Positions 25,133 to 37,100 of a DNA stretch of 59,851 bases are shown here, piece by piece (the stretch's first letter is position 1; each line of letters starts with the position of its first letter). Under the pieces are notes generated by a model, which did no database searches, was not told where the DNA came from, and saw nothing but the letters and a program-made list of their open reading frames with translations. The position numbers and the translations under genes were made by a program. This DNA comes from Rhynchosporium graminicola (taxonomy: Eukaryota; Ascomycota; Leotiomycetes; Helotiales; Ploettnerulaceae). Location: contig FJUW01000096.1 of NCBI GenBank assembly GCA_900074885.1, forward strand, positions 37,072 through 96,922, read 5' to 3'.

Positions 25133-25638
25133 TGTTGGATTTGTAACTAGTACCTTGGTCAGTTTTGCCTGCATTAGCATACAACCAGTACCTTAGTTAG
25201 TTTTGCCTGCACTAGCATACACACCCTGTACCTTGTCAGTATATAGTTTTAGTACCTGGTTCAGTACCCTGCACATGTACCTTGTTGTACCTGGCACCTA
25301 CACCCTATACCTTATCACTAGCCTGTACCCTGCATACTCTATTAGAGTTACTATGAAGGTTCTCGATAGAGTTCTACTACTCTCTATTACGTATATCGTA
25401 CTTCTAGAGGTTTCTACTAACGTACTACTGACGTAGTATGATTCTACAGTATACGTATCTTCTTCTATAGAGTTCTGTATTACGTAGTATAGAATATTCT
25501 AGAGAGCTCATATAGCTATATAAGTAGCTAGAATCTCTCCTGTAGTTAGCTCTCTTCAAGCAATCAAAGCAAGTCAAATTGATCACCTATTATTCTGTTA
25601 TTCTGACCTTTAGCCGATTTCCACCTTCAATTTTCACA
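25133..25638 (+). repeat. copia-2 3' LTR
   Basis: This 506-bp copy of the 5' LTR carries a roughly 50-bp internal duplication near 25150-25215 (a repeat of the TTAGCATACA/CACTAGCATACA segment). It ends TTTTCACA with the CA intact. Confidence 0.88.
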
Positions 25639-27000
25639 AAATCATGAAAATATATTATAATAATCTAACTATAAGCTATTTTAGTTAGGATAAGATACTA
25701 AAGCTTATCTAGCGAAAGTACTATTAGCAGAAGATAAAGCTAGATATTAAAGAATACGTTAAAAGTTATAATATTTATTAAAAGATAAAAGTAAGAAGAA
25801 TAAAAATAGCTAGCGAGATATAAGCGCTTAGCTAGCTAAGTAAGCTATTTGAGTTAATAACTATAGACTTTATTATAGATCTACTACCTTATAAGAGGAG
25901 CTCTTTAGGGAGAATCTGCGATAGCTTACTAGTAATTATTAATAGATATATAAAAGATATTAAATATATATTTTACTTAAAGATAATTAATACGCTAGCT
26001 TTAGCTCGGCTATTTATTAACTATTAGTTTAAGGACTACGGATTACCTGCGATTATTATTACTAATAGAGGCTCTATCTTTACTTCTAAGTTCTAGTAAG
26101 AGATATACTTCTACCTCCGAATAATAAAAGGTCTTTTAATAGCGTTTTACTTATAAAATAATAAGTAAATAGAATAATAAAACTAAGCTATAGAAGTATA
26201 GCTATAGTATTTCGTATACTATCTTTAAGATAATTAGGTAGACTTATTACTTATAGCGAAGTTCGCGTATATAAATATATATTATAAGGCTATTAGAATA
26301 AGTCTAAATGAAGCTAGATATGAAATTATACTAGATAGTCGCTAGAGTATCGAGGACGATCCCTTAAGAGAGGAGATACCCACTACTAAAGAAAGAGTAG
26401 AAGAAGTAGTTAAGAAGCGCTAAGAGCTAGAAAATAGCTAGCGAAGAACTAAAGAAATATAAGCGAAATAGTATAATAAGAACTATTAATTAGTTAAATT
26501 TAAAGTAGATTAATAAGTTTTACTTTTAATAAAGAATATTAAGACTATTCGATCAAGTAAGAAGCTAGACTACTAATTCCTAAGCTTATTTAAGATCAGC
26601 GAAAGAATTAGGAAATGAATATACTAATTAGAGTTATCTGCTAAGTATAGTTAGCTATATAATATCTTCTATATTTTACTATTAGAACCTTACTAGTAAA
26701 GGCCCGGCGAACTATCAGAAGTTATATAGCCTGACCTTATTAATAGTAAAGAACTATAGGATATCGATTCCTTATTAGACTAAAGAGTAATTAGAGAGAA
26801 AGAATAATTCCTAATAAGATAGAAAGAGTTTACTTTAGCTAATAACTATTAGGAGCTAAAGGAAAGCCTCTAGGGACTTTAGAAAGAAATTAAAGCTTTA
26901 AAATATTAAAATACTATAGAAAGAGTAGCGAAATACTAGTGAAAATAAAATAATACTCTTAAAGGGATATATACCTTTCTGTTTTTTCTTATAGGGTTTT
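25639..27000 (+). pseudogene. gypsy-B integrase and chromodomain, second piece
   Basis: The piece starts inside the integrase zinc-finger region, repeating 18470-18699 with transitions only. It continues through the catalytic core (IIITNRGSIF near 26050-26080, ISLNEARYEI near 26310) to the C-terminal domain (LVKFKVD..VLLLIKN near 26490-26530). A degenerate chromodomain-like tail follows near 26750-26930. Because it overlaps the left piece instead of continuing it, it comes either from another gypsy-B copy or from a rearranged locus. Confidence 0.72.
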
Positions 27001-27099
27001 ATAGTTTTAAAAGTTTATTAGAGATTATAAATCTAGAAAGAGTTCTAAGGGAAAAAAGAGCTTTATTATTTATTTAGATCGCTATTAAAACTAGCTCTC

Positions 27100-28270
27100 G
27101 CCGGATAAACTCTGAAATATCACCAAAGAAAGTCTACTTATTAACCCCCTAATTAGTAGTATCTATAACCTTATCCGCGACTTCCTCCTTACTAACCTTT
27201 AGCTATATATCTAATGAAGCTACTTATAGAAAGAACCTAGTATAAATAATATAGAAGTCCTTCGCTAAAGATTAATAGGGAATTCGCTAGAGAGATTTGA
27301 TTTATACTATATAAAGACTACGAATTTCCTCGAGGAGAGTAGTATTTATAATATCAATAGTAATAATAACTTTAGCTACAGAGTATAGCGTAAACCCGGA
27401 CGCCTTAGTGATCGCTAACGTAATACTAGAGGATAGCTTAGTATTAGAATCGATAACTAGCTTCTAAGGAGATTTAATAGCTATAGTATTACTAACTTTA
27501 AAAGTATGATTAGCCTGCTTCTTCTCTATATTAAAACGTACTTAAGGAATCTTTAATACTTCTTCGGAATTCTCGCTTATTACTAATTCTAAAGCTATAT
27601 CTTATAATTAGCTAAGAATACTTATTAAGATAGCTAGAATCTCGCTAGCTATTAGCTAAATATTCACTAGAGAGAGGAAATTTATACTTATATCCTCGTA
27701 AGATTTACTCTTCTTAATATAGTCTATATGCTTACTAGTAATAGAATTAAGAGCTAAAGTATACTTTAAATCAGGGAATAAAGTATACTTACTAGCATAT
27801 TATAAGTAAGTCTTTAGACGCGGTATCTCCTTATTCACTTTAGTATAAGCTTTCGACTTTATCTATATATTTTTTCGACTAGTATAAAAAGTCTTATTAT
27901 AATAGGTAGAAGGGCTATTATCTTAGCTTAGCTCGCTTTTAGTATCCTTATTATTATCTTCGGCTCGCTAGCGCTTAATTGATAATCCGCTAGCTATTAT
28001 ATTTTTACTCTTATTATTAATAGAAGTAAAATTATTATTAGAAGAAATAGTAGTATCTAGCGAACTACTAGCGAGGCGCTTACGAAGGATCTTTTTAAGA
28101 GCTAAAAGGTTAAGTTAGTAGTATCTAGTATATTAGGTTTATAACTTATATATAGTATTATTATTATTAGTTATTTAAAGAGGGAGAGAAGAGAGAAGGT
28201 TAAGAGTTATATTTAGCGAGTTACTTAGCGCTATACCTTATATTCTAGCTTTACTAATAATGAAGAAGAA
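27100..28270 (-). pseudogene. antisense open frame in gypsy-B 3' region
   Basis: On the strand opposite to pol, a frame of about 330 codons is readable with few interruptions, all TAG/TAA where Gln fits. Recognisable stretches are KRLASSSLDTTISSNNN (about 28090-28040), KYTLFPDLKYTLALNSITSK (about 27790-27730), HIDYIKKSKSYEDISINFL and SVAKVIITIDIINTTLLEEI (near 27350). It is Ser/Asn/Lys-rich at the start and more hydrophobic later. No known domain recognised. It lies between the chromodomain and the polypurine tract, the same place as the antisense frame of gypsy-C. Confidence 0.55.
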
Positions 28271-28387
28271 TTAGAATAAAAGTGAATCCTGAAAGAAGCG
28301 CCTCGCCGGCGCCTCGCTGAAGTATTACTAGCTAGGGTATTTTAATATCTTTACTTCTAGGATAGAAGTATTTAAGAGGAGAGATAT

Positions 28388-28569
28388 TATAATAGGTCTA
28401 TACGCCTAGTGCCTCCTACTCCTGTATTTCAGAATTAGAGAGGAAGGAAGAACTTTCTTTCTTTAGTAATTAGTTTCTATATTAATCAGATTATTACTAG
28501 CGAACCTCTAGCGATTATTCTACTATTCTATTATGCCTATTTACCTCAGCGTACCAAGTGATCATTACA
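28388..28569 (+). repeat. gypsy-B 3' LTR
   Basis: The polypurine tract AAGAGGAGAGA (28374-28384) is followed by TATAATAGGTC (RIPed TGTAATAGG). A 182-bp unit ends in GATCATTACA, whose TG/CA-type ends fit a gypsy LTR. No second copy is in the window. Confidence 0.65.
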
Positions 28570-29109
28570 TTATGTCTCTCGTATTATCCTTCTCTATAGA
28601 TAAGTTAGAGGATACTAATAATAATTAACTATATAAAGCTTAGTAATAGTATTAGCTAACTTAATGCTTATTAGAATTATATCTTATATATTTTCTTATA
28701 TCTCTCTAAATCTGATATTTCTCCCGGGAAGGTAGCGCTAATTTCGTAGCTATTATAAATACTACTGCCACTAGCGGCCGCAGTATTATCTTTTCTTCGA
28801 AGGGAGACTCCTAGCCCTTACTTCCCTCCTTAGTTAATTCATCTTATAATACAGACGAGCTTCTATATTATATACTTTATATTCGCCTTATAATATTTGA
28901 ATTAACTTATTTCTAATATTCTTAATTAAATAAAGGAGGATCTGCTTTCGAGCAGTGGATAATATAGAGATAGATACCTCGGACTATATATGGTAGATCT
29001 AGCTACTTTATATACGCGTATATAAGAAAGCTAGTACTCTGGCCCTGCTATTGCTATATATATCTATAATACGAAGATAGACGCCTTAGACTATATATAA
29101 TAGATCCGG
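28570..29109. other. RIPed intergenic or unassigned sequence
   Basis: AT-rich sequence between the gypsy-B LTR and the gypsy-D target duplication. A GC-richer patch near 28730-28830 (with a GCGGCCGC) stands out. No coding frame, terminal repeat or RNA gene recognised. Confidence 0.5.
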
Positions 29110-29114
29110 TTGCC

Positions 29115-29382
29115 TGTAACGACATAAGACTCGAGGCGGTATACAAGTAGTAATAAACAAGTAGGGAGGCTAAGAGCGATCTTATATAGTCTACTACGAA
29201 GGAAACAAAAAGATAAGGAAGGAAGAAGAAAGGAGATAGAGTGCAAAGCACCTTATATATATATACTAGTACTAGTCTGATACTATACCGAGTTAGACAC
29301 TAGTTCTGCCGGGATACCTATGAACTTAGGCCCTAGTATCTATCCTTCTTCTCATATGACCTTCAGGTAAGCTATCGTCATA
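29115..29382 (-). repeat. gypsy-D copy 1, 3' LTR
   Basis: This 268-bp LTR is identical in layout to 36624-36891. It begins (plus strand) TGTAACGACATAAG with its terminal bases intact. Confidence 0.92.
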
Positions 29383-29949
29383 TTACCCTCCCCCTAAGAA
29401 GAGCTTAACCCTAAGCTCGGAAAGTTATACTTTATACTAGAAATTAGTCTTTATTATAACTGTTTTCGTCGATATTCGCGTAATAAGCGCTAGCCGCCCT
29501 TTAGTAGTAGTAAATTCTTTATTAGGTTCTAACTAGTTACGTCGCTATAATAGTACTACATTAGTCGTAGCTTCTAAATCGAGCAGTAAGCTATATTTAC
29601 TTTATCTATTTACAGTAGGAGTTAAGTTTAAGTAAGGCGTAGAGTATATAAAGGGAGAGGTTTATTAATATTAGAGCTTTTCCTTTTTAACCGCGATAAC
29701 TACTTTAACTTATAAGTTTAATCTCCCTAGACTACGATATAGTTTCTAGAGTAAGTATCGTTACTAACTACTATAGCAGTCTGCTATAATCTTATATATT
29801 AATCGACCTAATTAACTCTTCTCTTATAAGTAAGTTTCCTGCCTTAGTATTAAGGATAATCTTCAAGTACGGTATAGGAGTTTCACGGATCTATAACGCT
29901 AACTCCTGCAGTACCTTTACTAGTTCCTGCCGGTACTCTTTCGGCGGTA

Positions 29950-31290
29950 TATCGTATATATTACCTACGATATATTCGCGCCTTTCTTAAGACGAAGTAT
30001 AATAATACTCCTGTTCTAGAACTCCTATATTCGTTTAATAAGCCTAACTCTAAGCTTTATAAGTATTATTTAGCGTTAAAGAGTAGTTATAAGTATATAA
30101 GTTACTTAAACCTAAACGCAGTTATATATACTAACGCGTTATAGTTATCTAACTATATTAATACGGAGTATACTATTTTATCCGGTTTACTTCCTAGTAG
30201 CGAAGCTAAAGACGCGGAGCTAAATCAGGGCGGTATCGTAGCTACTTATAAGGCTATTAATCGTATCTATCGTCTTACGAAATCTACTACTCTTATTATT
30301 ACGTTAGAGATTACTACTATATAATTAGTAGAAACTCAAGCTTTAAAGCGTTCTATAGAGAAAGTATTTAAGGAGTTAGAGTTTATTAAGGTAATAAGTT
30401 ACGATCTTAAACCCTTAGATACTAGTACGATACTAATACAATATAGGATTTAGATCTTCTAATAGTAGATTCAGCGAAATCTAAGTTAATAGTATAAATA
30501 GTATTAAAGCAGATAAAAGAGTTAAATAGTATTATATAGGAATTTGTAAAGAAAGCTATATTTAAAGCTACGATATCTAATACTAAGAGAAAGAGGAATT
30601 TCCTTCTAGTTTAGAGATAATATTAGATCTAGATACTCCCGGACTTTCTCTAAAGAAGAAAGCTCGTAGGATTAGCTATTATACTTAGTCTACTACTAGG
30701 GCTATATTAGTAGATTTAAGTAAGAAGTTAGATATAATAATTCTAGTTCTAGATATTCCAGATTTACTAGAAGCTCCGGAGAACTTAGAAGAGAAAGCTA
30801 GTGAAATAGAAGTAATAGAAGAAGTAGAGTTTTAGATATAGTGTTATTATAGAGTATAATCAAAGGATTATCCTTAGTAATAAATTCTTAATACTAGTAA
30901 CTATAATAGTTTATTATCCTCTAAGTAACTATAGTTATCTATTCTATCTTCCTAGGCCTTAATCTACTAATCTAGTTTACGTAAAGGTCTAGGTTTACTT
31001 AAGTTAATAGCGTAGAAGTCTCTAAGCTTATATAGAGTACTTATTAAGTCAGAAGCGTTATACTAAGTTAGGTCCGAGTTATAGCTTAGCTAGCTAACTT
31101 AGTATTTCAGATTACCTCTTAGAAGCTATATAGTAAGTATATCTTATAACTCTTACTCTTCTTAAGTAGTAATAACCTCCGGGGGTAGGTTTAGTAACTC
31201 CTAGCTTAGTAATAAGTCGTCCGAGTCCTTAAAGAGTAATTCGGGGGCGAATATATTATATATAGAAGATATAGGGAGTAAATCTAGCTT
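29950..31290 (+). pseudogene. antisense open frame in gypsy-D copy 1
   Basis: On the strand opposite to pol, downstream of integrase, a frame runs about 160 codons (about 29975-30460) with only two in-frame stops, both fitting RIPed Gln codons. It includes FNKPNSKLYKYYLALKSSYK, IVATYKAINRIYRLTKSTT and SIEKVFKELEFIKVISYDLK. A later stretch (30590-30830) in a shifted frame is acidic and basic (LSLKKKARRISYYT, APENLEEKASEIEVIEE), as in a disordered linker. The first half is kept in copy 2 (51450-51971). No known domain; a gag-like or nucleic-acid-binding protein is only a guess. Confidence 0.55.
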
Positions 31291-31329
31291 ATAGGAGTAT
31301 CTGATCTTAGCTAGGACTTAGTATAGTCT

Positions 31330-34300
31330 TACTTAGAAGCTAGATAGCTTCTTATTTAGCTAGTAATTCTTAAGGTTCCTTATAGAGAGAAATAACTTAT
31401 CTATAACTTCATAGTAAATATTATACAATTTCGGGTAAGTTATAGCGCTTATCCTCTACTAAGTAGCTAGTATATTAGCTTTTATAACCTCGATAGCGGA
31501 TTTAGTACGTTTAGCTAAGGATTTAGTATTAGTATAGTTAAGCTTCTCTTACGGTATCGATACGATAAGTTACTTCTAATCCTAGCTATTCCGTAGTAAT
31601 ATACTATATTTAAGAGTATATAGCGCTATACTAATAGAATCATAAAGTAGGATTACTTAAGCGCGGTTTATTATCAGTAGTAGTTCGCCCTAGTTACTCT
31701 AGTAGTAATTAATAAAAGGTCTAAGGTATTAGTTAATATACTAATTCATAATCTCTATTTATCTGTTAGTTTACTAGTAGAAAGAGATAGAGAGCTTAAC
31801 CTTAACTCTAATTATATAGTAAAACTCTTACTAGAAGGATAAGACTAACTAAGCTACTTAGTCGAATATAATTAACTTAGGAGTATATCCGAAGCGATAT
31901 ATCTATTAGATAAATAATATCGCTATCCCGCGGGTATCGATATTATAATAGTATAGTATCGATACGGAGTCCTTCCTTAGGCGATCGATAAATACTAGTA
32001 TCCTATTAAACCTTTAGTTATTAGGCGAGAAATCCTTAAAATCTATAGCTAGGTATTATATAAGGTAGCTAGATACTAGTAATAAGTAGAGGAATCCTTG
32101 CTATTTTATCTACTTTAGATGAGAGTACTAATAAGGGTAATAATTATAAGTATACTATTTTATATCCGATATAAGTCCTTTCTAGTAATAGCAGATAGAA
32201 ATCATTTCAGTAGTCTTACGAGCGTTTAGATAAGTAAAGGAAACTTAATCGTAGACTTCGCTAATCAAAGAAGTATATAGTAAGGTATAGCGTTATACGT
32301 ATAAACGACTATTATAAAGTAGTAAACTATTATTAATAATATAGCTATTTCCTAATATATTCCGTTTATTAGAGAACGATTCTTAGTTAAATTAGTATAG
32401 TTTCTCGATTAAATTAAAGGAGTTACGTGCGGGTTCTAGTAGCGTATTAGTCCCTAGTAATATTAGATATATATAACTAATTTAATCGATATAATACTCC
32501 GCTAGTTCCGCGTTAATCCTAGGATCTAAGTAATCTAGAGGTAATAAAACCCGAGATCTATTATTCTATTTCTATTATTCCTATATCCTTAGATCTTATT
32601 CCTTATAGCTAAGGATATTAGCTTTAGTATTATCTTTACTAAGTATATATATAATTTAAAAGTTGAATTCGGAAAGGAATTCTATCTATCTAGCTTACTT
32701 ACTAGTTAGGACTTTAGTAGTTATAAAGTATTCTAAGGATCGATAGTCTATATATATACTAGTATAATATCGTAGAGATATAAGTTCCGGTCTCTATTTC
32801 CGGAAAGACTTAATAATAGTATATAATTCCTTATTATAGATTTCTTAGTTAGGTTCGTATCTATTAAGAATATAAGAGTAGAATCTAATTAGATACTACT
32901 AGTTATCTTTATATAATTAGGAGATAACTCTAGTTATTATACTATTAGAAGTATCTATTTCCAGTTTAGTCTATAAGTTAAGGTCGAAATAGTATAGTTT
33001 CTATATCAATAGTAGCTATTAATATAAATCGTTAAAGGACTTCTTATAGTTATCAGTGAAATTCTATAGTACTATAAGCCTAGTAAGTATAGAGAGAGGT
33101 TTAGTAATAAGGCCGAAATTCCGAATAAATTAATAGTAGAAACTATAGAATCCTAAGAAAGATTTTATAACTATTACTATTTCGGGGTACTTCTAGTCTA
33201 CTAATAATACTATCTTCTCGGGATCTGGCTCGATTCTATTAGTAGTAATAATATATCCGAGGTATTTAGTCCGAGTAATATAGAACTCGCTTTTCTTAAT
33301 ATCTACCTAGAGTCCGGTATTTATTAAGTATTATAATACTAATTTAATATATTCCTTATATTCCTAGAGCGTTTCCGAGTATATAAGAATATTATCTAAG
33401 TAAGCTATATAGAAGTTATCTAAGTAATCTAGTAGTATATTATTTATATATTATTAGTACGTACTAAGTCTGTTATAGAGCCTAAAAGGTAATACTTTAT
33501 ATTTATAGGATCCGAAGCGAGTTCGAAAGGTAGTATACTCCTCTGATTCGAGGTTCATATAAATATAGTTAAATATTACCTGGATATCTAGTTTAGTAAA
33601 AATCACTATTTTAGATATATAGGTTAAGAGCTTATCGATCCTAAGTATTAGGTACGAATCCTTTCGAGTAATAGTATTAAGCTTACGATAATCGATATAG
33701 AAGCGTAATCCTTTATTAGCCTTCTTAACGAATAGTATAAGTAATACGAAGGGACTTTAGCTAGATTCGATAAATCCCTTATCTAGGTTCTCTATAAGAT
33801 ACTCCTTAGTTACTCGTAATTCGTCTATAGATTACTAATATAAGAGCGAATATACGTTAAGTAATAGTTCTTCTAGAATAATTTTATAATTATATAAGTA
33901 ATATAATAGAAGAATATTAGAATCCCGCTTAGAAAAAGCTTCCTTAAGAATATAGTACTATTCCGATAGCTTTTCGGCTACGAGTCGTTTAGTATTAGGA
34001 TCCTTAGGAGAGTCGCTATTAAGATAATCTTATAAGAGGTAATCTATCTCGTAGATACTAATAAAGAATAATTCAGAGCTTTTATATTTTATATTAAAGT
34101 GAAAAGCTATAGTACTAATTTAGTAAATCGAAACTAGTTTCCAGATCCTCGGAAGTTAGAAAAAGCACTTATAGTAGAGTTTCGGCGCAAGTACCTTTCT
34201 CGATAAATTCGGAGTAGAAAAGGGTTCGGATTCCTTAGCGATAAGCGGAAATAAGTTAAATAGTAAGGATAATACGTTAATATACTATATCGCTACTATT

Positions 34301-35900
34301 TGATATAATTAGCGTTAGTCTAGCTAGTTCATAGTTAAGTCCCGCGCGTCAGTATCGATTTAGTAAGATCGATTAATACTAGGTTCATAAGGTAGTAGAG
34401 TTATAATTATCTCTTTATTATATCAGAGAGTAACTAGGTATTATTCCGGCTATAATAGCTTATAGTAGAGCGTATCTAGCTTAATCTGAAATCGTCGTAT
34501 CTATTTAATACTAATAATCATATCTTATTATCCTAAATCGAGGAGAATAAAAGAGTAGTTATAAATACGCTTACTATTAATAGAAAGATATAAATATATG
34601 AAATAAGTAATATAAGTTCTGATAGACTATTAGAACTTATATATTAATATAGAATAAGGCAGTAGCTCGATTTTAATACCGAGGGCCCCTGATAGTTATC
34701 TAGTAAGAGTACGATTAATAAATAGATAACTGTTCGCTCCGGTATCGATTAAGCTATTCATAGAGACTCCTAGCCTATTTATACTAACTATAGTTAAGTA
34801 ACTGAATTACTTACCTCTTATTAGAGAGTTAAGGTTAAAATTAGAGAGATTATACTTATATAGACCTAAGAAAGAGTTTTTACTTAAGCCTTATTGTTTC
34901 CCTCTAATATTAGTCTAGATTCGGAGAGTACGTCCTCCGCTACTTCCTCGGTTACTCTCTCTTCTTCCGGGAATTCGTCGATTAACTAAACCTTAAGCGA
35001 GTTAGGGCAGTCTAGCTTAATATAACTAAGCTATCTATAGCCGTAATACCTAAGGAGTTCTCCGGTCGAGGTAGCAGGGCGTTTTAGCGCGGAGAGAGTA
35101 CTAGCTTATACTAGGATAGAGGTACGTATATATAGTACAGGAGTAGTTTATCGAGGGGCTAAGCTTAGGGACTAGTAAGGAGTAGAACTAGTAGAGGTAA
35201 TAGTAGTAATAGTAGGCTTATAGTATTATACCTAGGTAGTAGCTTTCTCGGGATAGATACGTTCTAAGTTATAGCGACGCTTAGTATTAAAAGAAAGCAA
35301 GAACTTAACTATAGAAATGTAGTCCTTATTCTATGTTAGTTTAATAATAAGAATTAAAACGTATAAGGATAGTATAATCTTATCTTATATATAGAAGAAC
35401 TACTCCTTCTTTTTAATTTTACCTTAGATAGTAGCGCTTTAAAATCGACTATGAAACTCGGCGAAAGTCTCGCGGGTATAGCTAAGTTATTATATCTCTA
35501 AGTAGTAGAAAGCGTTATAGTAGTTATCTTCCTCTAAACTAGTAAGAAAGTTCTCCTTTAATAAGGAGATTATTTTATCGCTAGTCTTAAACTTATTAGC
35601 TAAGTACTAAGGCGTAAGATACTTCTTAGCTAATCTAGTAACTAGTCCCTATATAAGAACGCGCCGAGAGAAGTCCGTAGGGTAGTAGTTAGTGTTTATA
35701 GCTAGCTAATCTCGTATTAATACTCTCTATTAGAGGAAAGTAAGGTCTGATCTATTATCTAAAGGCAGGATCTTCTTAGTAAGATAAGACTTCCTAAGGC
35801 GTGACTCTACCGATTCGGCACTAGAAGAGGAAGATAGTTTATTAGGAATAGTATCTTCTCTCTTAGTACTACGTATCGGAATAGAGTTTATTAGCTTATT
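31330..35900 (-). pseudogene. gypsy-D copy 1 gag-pol
   Basis: Reading leftwards, a retrotransposon gag domain lies at about 35830-35250 (SDLTFL, FYYLEI..LSYTRETFAEFHSRF) and a degraded zinc knuckle near 35030. Protease is around 34800-34690. RT lies at about 33770-33200 (KKANKGLRFYIDYRKLN, FTKLDIQ, then YLDNILIYS where YLDD is expected) and RNase H at about 32960-32560. Integrase lies at about 32350-31400, with the zinc-finger region near 32300-32080 and LAIDFKDF near 32040. Stops are RIP-type throughout and the YLDD box is lost, so it is dead. No clear chromodomain was seen. Confidence 0.82.
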
Positions 35901-36623
35901 AAACTCTAGAATACGCGGAGATTATAGTATTAGTTCTAGTAGGAGAGTCGAAGATAGATAAGGAACTCCTATAAGGAACCTATCTTATATAGAGATTAAT
36001 CTATCTATAGTATCTTCTAGAGAGTTATTCTTTTCCTCCTAATCTACTAATCGTTATAAGAGAGAATAGATTAGGTTCGAGTTATCTGCGATAATAGGAG
36101 TACTTAGCGATTATACTTCTAGGGAATTTCGCTTTTATTTTCCTTTCCCTCTTAGTTAGTACTTCCTTAATAAGGTATTAACGTTCTCTAGTATAAGAGA
36201 CGTTTAGAGTAAAGAAAGATATAATAGATTAGGTTCGGAGGTAAAGCGGAGAAGATCGCGTCAGGTTCCCCTAGAACTAGAGAAGTCTCTAGTTTATTAG
36301 TTAAGAGCTATAATAGTAGCCTAAAAAAGGGGTATATTAAGGCTATTTCGGCGGCGATACGTAGAGGTTAAAGTTCTAGGGTATTTATTATACCTTCTTT
36401 AAGATCTATCTATAATTCCTTTATACTAAGGGAGTTATTAAAGGAGCGTTAGCGAAGACCTCCTCTATTATACTATTTGCGATAAGCTGAATTAAACCCT
36501 GATTTATAGCTATCTAAGAGATCTCTAGTATCTCGGCTATATACGAGTAGTTTATCGAATAATTAACTTAGTAGTAAGATATTATATCAGGCTATCTCCG
36601 GCTATCTTAATCTTTTTATTTAA

Positions 36624-36891
36624 TATAACGACATAAGACTCGAGGCGGTATATAAGTAGTAATAAATAAGTAGGGAAGCTAAGAGCGATCTTATATAGTT
36701 TACTACGAAAGAAACAAAAAGATAAGGAAAGAAGAAGAAGAGAGATAGAGTATAAGGCACCTTATATATATATGCCGGTACTAGTCCGATACTATACCGA
36801 GTCGGATATTAGTTCTACCGGGATACCTGTGAACTTGGGCCCTGGTATCTATCCTTCTTCTCATGTGACCTTCAGGTGAGCTGTCGTCATA
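36624..36891 (-). repeat. gypsy-D copy 1, 5' LTR
   Basis: This 268-bp LTR is followed on the plus strand by the TTGCC duplicate. The internal side carries the self-complementary primer site. Confidence 0.92.
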
Positions 36892-37100
36892 TTGCCTTAC
36901 TGACAAAAGAGCTTCCTGATAGAGCGTACTTATTCGTTTTCAAGCGACTTCTCGCCTGGGAGATAGTAAGCTAGCCCCTTTGAGCCCTACTAACACAACT
37001 ATAGCGAATCAGACTCGTAGCCCTTAACCTTAAGACGAAGTTGCAGGGAAATCATAACTTGTAACCTCTCGAAGCCTTTAGAAGTAGAGACGACCTGGTA

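Larger units (their letters stand above)
19458..25638 (+). mobile_element. copia-2, structurally complete, flanks do not match
   Basis: The LTRs are at 19458-19914 (457 bp) and 25133-25638 (506 bp, with an extra partial repeat near its start), running TGTTGGATTTG...TTTTCACA. The polypurine tract AAGAGGG is at 25124-25130. This is the least RIPed retroelement here: several stretches of about 100 codons are intact (21976-22293, 22900-23184). The flanks differ (AAAGG left, AAATC right) and belong to different elements, gypsy-D on the left and gypsy-B on the right. That suggests recombination between two copia-2 copies and not one clean insertion. Related LTRs recur at 40078, 58920 and 59065. Confidence 0.88.
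29115..36891 (-). mobile_element. gypsy-D copy 1, complete, minus strand
   Basis: This 7777-bp Ty3/gypsy element has 268-bp LTRs (29115-29382 is the 3' LTR, 36624-36891 the 5' LTR) and the target duplication TTGCC at 29110-29114 and 36892-36896. The polypurine tract on the minus strand is at 29383-29398. The self-priming site (36610-36621, minus AAATAAAAAGAT) lies two bases inside the 5' LTR and pairs with the LTR segment at 36712-36723, apart from one C-to-T consistent with RIP. LTR ends form a 10-bp inverted repeat (TGTAACGACA). It is inserted at the edge of a copia-2-like relic. Confidence 0.93.

Noticed and set aside
25203..25436. 77-codon frame inside the copia-2 LTR, and its mirror at 40278-40514
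   Set aside because: They lie wholly within LTR sequence and reflect LTR repeats, not a protein.
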